Below, one piece after another: positions 14,781 through 18,501 of a DNA stretch of 18,501 nt. Both the position numbers and the translations under genes were made by a program. The notes beneath the pieces were generated by a model. The model searched no databases. It was not told where the DNA came from and worked only from the letters and a program-made list of their open reading frames with translations. Origin of the DNA: SIG438 sp034117945. GTDB lineage: Bacteria; Bacillota; Clostridia; HGM11514. The stretch spans positions 1 to 18,501 of the forward strand of contig JAXEOR010000091.1 of NCBI GenBank assembly GCA_034117945.1, in the 5' to 3' direction. Position 1 is the first letter of the stretch; every line of letters starts with the position of its first letter.

Positions 14781-15796
14781 TGCTTATCCCTCCAGTCAAA
14801 CTGAACAACCACAGGAAAATCCTTATCAAATATCAGTCTGTTATAAACCTCCGGACATTCTGTTGGCGAGTGTGTTTCCTCTATCAGATTTTCTAGGCAA
14901 AGCCTGCCGCCGCCACAAAGCTTAAGCACTGCTTTTATATCATCGCGGTGTGTGAACCAGCCCGGATGAGATTCTATGTTGGGTCTTGCTATCGTATGCG
15001 CGCCTATAACGGTTATTCCCGGAGCATGAATTTTTTTATAATAATCCACCGTGAAATCGGAATTTCTCGTACAGCCGAGTAATGCAACACGTCCGAATTT
15101 TGCCATGCAGTCAAGCGCCTCGTTAAAGCCTGCCCCCACACCGGTAACCTCTATTGCAGCATTAACTCCGCCGCCTGTTACATTTTTCACCTTATCGGCA
15201 AAATCCTCGCATAGCGGGTCAAATGCGTAGTCTGCACCGTTTTTTAATGCAATTTCACGTCTTGCCGGATTAGGATCTACCGCAATTACCGGAACCGCAC
15301 CGGCTACACGCAAAAGCTTTACGGCGATCATGCCCAAAATACCAAGCCCCATAACAATTGCACTTTCGCCCATTTCAAGCCTTGTTTTTCTTATTGCCGC
15401 CAGGGGGAATGTTGATATAAAACTTATTGCCGCCGTTTCAAAGCTGATGCTGTCATCATCTATCTTTACAACATTTTCTTCAGGAACAATGTTATAGCTT
15501 TTATGCTGTCCCCAATAGACAACCACTCTGTCTCCTATATCAACGCTTTTCACATCAGCGCCCTTTTTAACAACTATCCCGGCACTGTTATATCCTGATG
15601 TTCTGGGGAACACCACTCCCGACGCTCCAAGCGCATTTACGTTGGGATCACCTGTGATGTTTGCCCTCTCCGTTCCGCAGCTTATGGTTGAAACCAGTGT
15701 CTCTACCATCACCTCGTTTGGCGCTGGCTCTTTTGCATCTACCGTTAAAAGCTCTGCTTTGTTTTTCTCTGTAAATACAATCTGCTTACACTCCAT
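14777..15796 (-). CDS. MDR family alcohol/sugar dehydrogenase (CGTE type)
   Basis: The 339-residue protein is a medium-chain dehydrogenase with a CGTER motif (40-44) and a Rossmann motif GLGILG (150-155) ending at D174 (NAD-type). It lacks the classical GHE zinc motif: the stretch is RTSGYNSAG (65-73). H98 lies in the position of the usual H-x-x-Y segment. This resembles bacteriochlorophyllide (BchC)-like and bi-domain oxidoreductase MDR parts rather than classical alcohol dehydrogenases. It is the first gene of a four-gene leftward operon. AGGAGG precedes ATG 15796, and the divergent AraC-type gene shares the control region. It probably oxidises a hydroxyl of a sugar or cyclitol with NAD. 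The exact reaction is unknown. Confidence 0.92.
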   Translation of the reverse strand: MECKQIVFTEKNKAELLTVDAKEPAPNEVMVETLVSTISCGTERANITGDPNVNALGASGVVFPRTSGYNSAGIVVKKGADVKSVDIGDRVVVYWGQHKSYNIVPEENVVKIDDDSISFETAAISFISTFPLAAIRKTRLEMGESAIVMGLGILGMIAVKLLRVAGAVPVIAVDPNPARREIALKNGADYAFDPLCEDFADKVKNVTGGGVNAAIEVTGVGAGFNEALDCMAKFGRVALLGCTRNSDFTVDYYKKIHAPGITVIGAHTIARPNIESHPGWFTHRDDIKAVLKLCGGGRLCLENLIEETHSPTECPEVYNRLIFDKDFPVVVQFDWRDKQ

Positions 15797-15831
15797 TGGA
15801 AAACCTCCTCATTTTTTATTATTGCATTACC

Positions 15832-15859
15832 ATTATACCATATTGACTTTTTGAGTAAA
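15832..15859 (-). promoter_or_regulatory. Promoter of the MDR-Gfo/Idh operon
   Basis: On the minus strand, a perfect TATAAT (15837-15832) has TTTACT (15859-15854) 16 bases upstream. It lies back to back with the AraC promoter, with the two -35 regions overlapping. Confidence 0.55.
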
Positions 15860-15871
15860 ATATGATATTCT
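15843..15871 (+). promoter_or_regulatory. Promoter of the AraC-type gene
   Basis: TTGACT (15843-15848) and TATTCT (15866-15871) are 17 bases apart, with a start near 15878. It overlaps the leftward operon promoter, so the two units probably compete for polymerase or are switched together. Confidence 0.6.
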
Positions 15872-15917
15872 ATAAAAAAAGAGGTAATTTTCTATCATTA
15901 TAATGAGGTGTTTCACT

Positions 15918-16670
15918 GTGAACGATATAATTTTCTCAAATAGCTTTATATTTCTCACAATAGAATTTGACAAATTCCACTACACCGATAACCGCGCCGG
16001 CGCACAGAATCATTACTTTGCGTATATGCTCTCCGGAAGATGCAGAATAGTAACGACCTCCGAAACAGTTGAAATCAGCGAGGGAGATTTTTTCTATATC
16101 CCGAACAAATGCAGCTACCAGTCCTACTGGTACGGAAATCCCAAAATTAAATTTATCTCTCTCGGATTTCAATACTTACCGAATTATGATAATAAGACCT
16201 ATCCTACACAAGCAATACCGTATAATGACAGCGCCGCCAAGCTTTTTTATCAACTTTCTGAAAAAACCCGATTATCTGCTCAAGATATAGGCGTTTTCTA
16301 TACCTTAGCCGGTATGCTTCTGCCATTCATGTCGTACAACACGGTATGTCGAACAAGAGAAATCGTCAAGCTCACTCAAAATTATTTGATATGCCATCCT
16401 CGCGCTAAGACCTCTGAGCTTGCAAAGAACTGTGCCATAAGCGAAGCAGCTCTTTATTCGGCGTTTCGCAAATCATCCGATGTTACACTCAATCAATTAA
16501 GAAATAACCTCCTGCTCGAAAAGGCGAAGGATATTCTGATAACAACCAATAAGCCGATAGAATACATCAGTGACCTGCTGATGTTTAGTTCAGTCTCATA
16601 TTTCAGAAAAAAGTTTAAACAGTATTTTCATATGACTCCCAAAGAGATGAGAAAAAGATATAGGATTTAA
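15918..16670 (+). CDS. AraC-family transcriptional regulator
   Basis: The 250-residue protein has an N-terminal cupin-like sensor (YMLSGRCRIVTTSETVEISE, then GDFFYIPNKCSYQSYWYG, about 35-72) and a C-terminal pair of helix-turn-helix motifs (about 150-250). These include TSELAKNCAISEAALYSAFR and PIEYISDLLMFSSVSYFRKKF, ending in FHMTPKEMRKRY. I prefer GTG 15918, which has GAGGTG 7 bases upstream; ATG 15903 lacks a ribosome binding site. Cupin-type AraC regulators usually bind sugars or related metabolites. It lies between two leftward catabolic operons and probably activates one or both. Confidence 0.93.
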   Translation: MNDIIFSNSFIFLTIEFDKFHYTDNRAGAQNHYFAYMLSGRCRIVTTSETVEISEGDFFYIPNKCSYQSYWYGNPKIKFISLGFQYLPNYDNKTYPTQAIPYNDSAAKLFYQLSEKTRLSAQDIGVFYTLAGMLLPFMSYNTVCRTREIVKLTQNYLICHPRAKTSELAKNCAISEAALYSAFRKSSDVTLNQLRNNLLLEKAKDILITTNKPIEYISDLLMFSSVSYFRKKFKQYFHMTPKEMRKRYRI

Positions 16671-16675
16671 CCGCT

Positions 16676-16798
16676 TTACTGTTTCTTTCTGCAGCCGTCA
16701 ATCTGTATATTCTGACCGGATATGTAGTTTGCTTCACCGCATGCAGGAAAGCAGATCAGATTTGCGTTTTCCACATCTGTTCCGGTTCTGCGCACCTT
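16676..16798 (-). pseudogene. C-terminal remnant of a short-chain dehydrogenase gene
   Basis: Directly after the dehydratase-like gene, and shifted by one base, a minus-strand frame of about 40 codons reads TGTDVENANLICFPACGE, then ANYISGQNIQIDGCRKKQ and a TAA at 16676-16678. This matches the typical end of SDR proteins (E-x-V-A-N-x-x-x-F-L, then Y-I-T-G-Q-x-I-x-V-D-G-G). The final GG is GC here. No start, Rossmann motif or YxxxK is present. It differs clearly from the C terminus of the intact SDR at 17558, so it is the stump of a second, different SDR gene. It ends 6 bases from the AraC stop. Confidence 0.75.
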
Positions 16799-16799
16799 T

Positions 16800-17558
16800 T
16801 TACGCCATGTTGTCTCTGATTGCTTTTATATTTTTCAAAAGCGGCTGCTGCGGGGTTGCAAGCGCATCATATTCATACACGCACAGATACATACAGCAGC
16901 CAAGCTCTCCGCCTATTCTTCTTAAAATCCGACATTCTCCGCCGCAGAGGAAAAGAAACGGAATTTTTAAGCTTTCTTTAAGCATATTTATGATTTTGAG
17001 ATTTTCAAGCTGCTGTTCCATTGTATCTGCTCCTGTAACTATTTTGCATATATCGGCGCCTCGGCTCTGATGCTGTAACGCAATTTCAAGAACCCTTTCT
17101 GCCGGGATATACTTTAAGACATGGGAAGACATCAGAACCTTTGCACCCTTGTCATGAATTTTCCTTATCAGCTCCTTTTGCTTTTCTATTGCCGCTTTAT
17201 CAACCGTAACCTCATCGGGCTGTCTGTCAAAGAAATCACCCATAACATCGCACAAATCCGCTCCGCATTCTGCAAGCTTAATCAGCTCCGCTGCGAGGAT
17301 TTCATCGGTTTTTCCCTCGTTTGAGGCATGCCTGTAGTTTGTCACGTACACCGGCTTATCTTTTGCGTACGAAAACAAATCACAATAAACTTCTTTTGTT
17401 CTGTATTCGCTTTTCATCTGCTCAAACTGCATTCCGAAAGCCTCCGCACCATCGGGAACTGACTTGTCAATAAGCTCTTTTATTCTGCCGGGATTGTCTG
17501 CCTGAACCATAACAGTAAGCAAAGCTCTATCATTCTCAAAAAAAGACTGCTTCATCAT
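16800..17558 (-). CDS. Divergent type I 3-dehydroquinate-dehydratase-like protein
   Basis: The 252-residue TIM-barrel-like protein resembles type I 3-dehydroquinate dehydratase (AroD). The family's catalytic His and Schiff-base Lys appear to be kept: H146 in VLMSSHVLKYIP and K172 in GADICKIVTGAD, close to H143 and K170 of the Salmonella enzyme. R76 and E81 lie in TNYRHASNEG. The segment that should hold the E-x-R pair (GAEAFGMQFEQM, 38-49) and the C-terminal SAPGQ loop (ATPQQP here) are altered. It may therefore be a lyase for a related substrate rather than a true AroD. I chose ATG 17558, with GGGAGGA 7-8 bases upstream; its A overlaps the SDR stop (TGATG). It is the second gene of the operon after an SDR. 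Confidence 0.8.
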   Translation of the reverse strand: MMKQSFFENDRALLTVMVQADNPGRIKELIDKSVPDGAEAFGMQFEQMKSEYRTKEVYCDLFSYAKDKPVYVTNYRHASNEGKTDEILAAELIKLAECGADLCDVMGDFFDRQPDEVTVDKAAIEKQKELIRKIHDKGAKVLMSSHVLKYIPAERVLEIALQHQSRGADICKIVTGADTMEQQLENLKIINMLKESLKIPFLFLCGGECRILRRIGGELGCCMYLCVYEYDALATPQQPLLKNIKAIRDNMA

Positions 17559-18316
17559 CAACAATTCCTCCCTGCTGCGTTTCTTCCGCCGTCAATCATG
17601 ATGTTTTCTCCGTTGATAAACTGTCCCTTATCAGATGCCACAAATAAAATCAAATCAATAATCTCCTGGGGCTCTGCCGCTCTGCCCATAGGCGTTTTCA
17701 TATTTGCCATAGCTGCTCTTGTGAGCACCGGTCCCGGTGAAACGCAGACGCATCTGATATGATGCGGTGCGCCGTACTGCGAAATCGATTTTGTAAGACC
17801 GTACATCAGCCCTGCTTTCGCTGTGGGATAAGCCAAACACTGTCTATCGCCTTCGGCACCAGTTATTGAACCGATATTTATAATCAGACCGCTGTTCTGC
17901 TCCCTCATCTGCTTTAAAACCGCATGAGCAAAATAGAACGGTCCTTTTAAGTTTACATCAAGTCCCCAATCAAAAACTTCTATCGGAACATCCGGGAAAT
18001 CACACTCCCAGCTGACATTTAACATCCGCCTTTCCGCGCCTCCGGCAAAGTTCGCCATAATATCAATACTGCCGAACTCTTCAACAGCCTTGTCCCTTAC
18101 GGAGCATACCTGTTCATAATCTCTTACGTCACAAGTAACGCCCACTGCTTTCCCCTTGCCTTTATCATTAATTTCTCTTACTTTTTCATCAAGAACTTTT
18201 TTATTGACATCGCACATAACGACATTGCCGCCAAGCTCCGTAAAATTTTGCGCAAACAATAGTCCCATGCCCGAAGCAGCACCTGTCGATATGGCTGTTT
18301 TTCCTGTAAAATCCAT
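17558..18316 (-). CDS. Short-chain dehydrogenase/reductase (SDR)
   Basis: The 252-residue protein is a classical SDR with TGAASGMG (11-18), D36 after the second strand, NFAGG (89-93, normally NNAG), catalytic S150 (NIGSITG), Y163 and K167 (YPTAKAG), VSPGPV, and the C-terminal FINGENIMIDGG. It oxidises or reduces a hydroxyl or keto group with NAD(H), as D36 suggests. ATG 18316 has AAGAGGTG 7 bases upstream; the frame is open further, to 18364, but without a site. It is the first gene of the second leftward operon and is coupled to the dehydratase-like gene. Together with that partner it could handle a keto-polyol or quinate-like compound. This is inferred. Confidence 0.92.
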   Translation of the reverse strand: MDFTGKTAISTGAASGMGLLFAQNFTELGGNVVMCDVNKKVLDEKVREINDKGKGKAVGVTCDVRDYEQVCSVRDKAVEEFGSIDIMANFAGGAERRMLNVSWECDFPDVPIEVFDWGLDVNLKGPFYFAHAVLKQMREQNSGLIINIGSITGAEGDRQCLAYPTAKAGLMYGLTKSISQYGAPHHIRCVCVSPGPVLTRAAMANMKTPMGRAAEPQEIIDLILFVASDKGQFINGENIMIDGGRNAAGRNC

Positions 18317-18349
18317 AGAAATCACCTCTTGCGAAATAATGATAAGTAT

Positions 18350-18379
18350 ATTATAAAAGCACACAACGGGTCAGTTCAA
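18350..18379 (-). promoter_or_regulatory. Promoter of the SDR operon
   Basis: On the minus strand, a perfect TATAAT (18355-18350) has TTGAAC (18379-18374) 18 bases upstream. The start would be near 18343. The direct repeats at 18389-18422 lie just upstream, in the position of an activator site. Confidence 0.65.
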
Positions 18380-18388
18380 TGCGTAAAA

Positions 18389-18422
18389 TGATACTATTTT
18401 GATGTTTTTGATACTTTTTTGA
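18389..18422. promoter_or_regulatory. Direct-repeat operator candidate
   Basis: TGATACTATTTTGA (18389-18402) and TGATACTTTTTTGA (18409-18422) agree at 13 of 14 positions and are 20 bp apart, about two helical turns. AraC-family proteins typically bind such same-direction half-sites. The pair lies 10 bases upstream of the SDR promoter's -35 box. Confidence 0.5.
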
Positions 18423-18431
18423 AATTTTTCC

Positions 18432-18460
18432 TTGATTTTATTGAACAAAAGAAATATAAT
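18432..18460 (+). promoter_or_regulatory. Rightward promoter at the window's end
   Basis: TTGATT (18432-18437) and a perfect TATAAT (18455-18460) are 17 bases apart. It is divergent from the SDR operon and faces a possible start codon at 18493. Confidence 0.65.
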
Positions 18461-18492
18461 GAATATATCAGTGTGAGGGGGGCGCAGAGACA

Positions 18493-18501
18493 ATGCTCAA
18501 T
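18493..18501 (+). CDS. Possible start of a rightward gene (3' partial)
   Basis: ATG CTC AAT follows a purine-rich GAGGGGGG (18475-18482) by 10 bases and lies downstream of a consensus-like promoter. Only three codons are visible, so the product is unknown and the start itself is tentative. Confidence 0.35.

Noticed and set aside
16800..17564. TTG start at 17564 for the dehydratase-like gene
   Set aside because: ATG 17558 has a good ribosome binding site at the right distance and forms a TGATG junction with the SDR stop.
1..18501. CRISPR arrays, insertion sequences, phage genes
   Set aside because: No regularly spaced repeats, transposase or phage motifs were seen in any part of the window.

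Overview
The window looks like chromosomal DNA from an anaerobic member of the Firmicutes, probably a clostridium-like bacterium. The grounds are strong AGGAGG-type ribosome binding sites, a large SRP RNA of the Bacillus/Clostridium type immediately upstream of dnaX and an ebfC/ybaB gene, S-layer homology repeats, and sigma-A-type TTGACA/TATAAT promoters. No species can be named from the sequence.

Left part (1-4400): the C-terminal end of an SLH-domain surface protein, a structured spacer, a GH130 glycoside phosphorylase, then the housekeeping block SRP RNA - dnaX - ebfC. The SRP RNA has its own consensus promoter, an extra hairpin before its Alu domain, and a base-pair swap at the conserved GGAA tetraloop. 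Middle part (4390-8311): a LysR regulator divergent from a YeiH-type membrane protein, then a leftward cluster of a membrane-anchored hypothetical protein, a GNAT acetyltransferase and a ZIP metal transporter. Next come a large rightward gene for a DUF5107 plus TPR protein (8550-11810) and, facing it, a tRNA-Leu(GAG) with encoded CCA, separated by three hairpins.

Right part (12117-18501): an accessory metabolic region that looks more A+T-rich than the dnaX block. A leftward four-gene operon encodes an MDR dehydrogenase, a Gfo/Idh/MocA oxidoreductase, a quinone-oxidoreductase-like MDR protein and a metallo-beta-lactamase-fold hydrolase. Two of its three junctions are ATGA overlaps. A divergent AraC-type regulator shares the control region. 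A second leftward operon encodes a short-chain dehydrogenase, a divergent type I 3-dehydroquinate-dehydratase-like protein (TGATG overlap) and the stump of a second short-chain dehydrogenase. Upstream of this operon lie a consensus-like promoter and a pair of 14-base direct repeats 20 bp apart, a plausible AraC-type operator.

The most interesting content is this right-hand region. A regulator, three kinds of NAD(P)-dependent dehydrogenase, a possible lactonase and a Schiff-base lyase-like enzyme lacking the usual carboxylate-binding residues together suggest oxidation and cleavage of a polyol, cyclitol or sugar-like substrate. That pathway is inference. The substrate cannot be read from the sequence.
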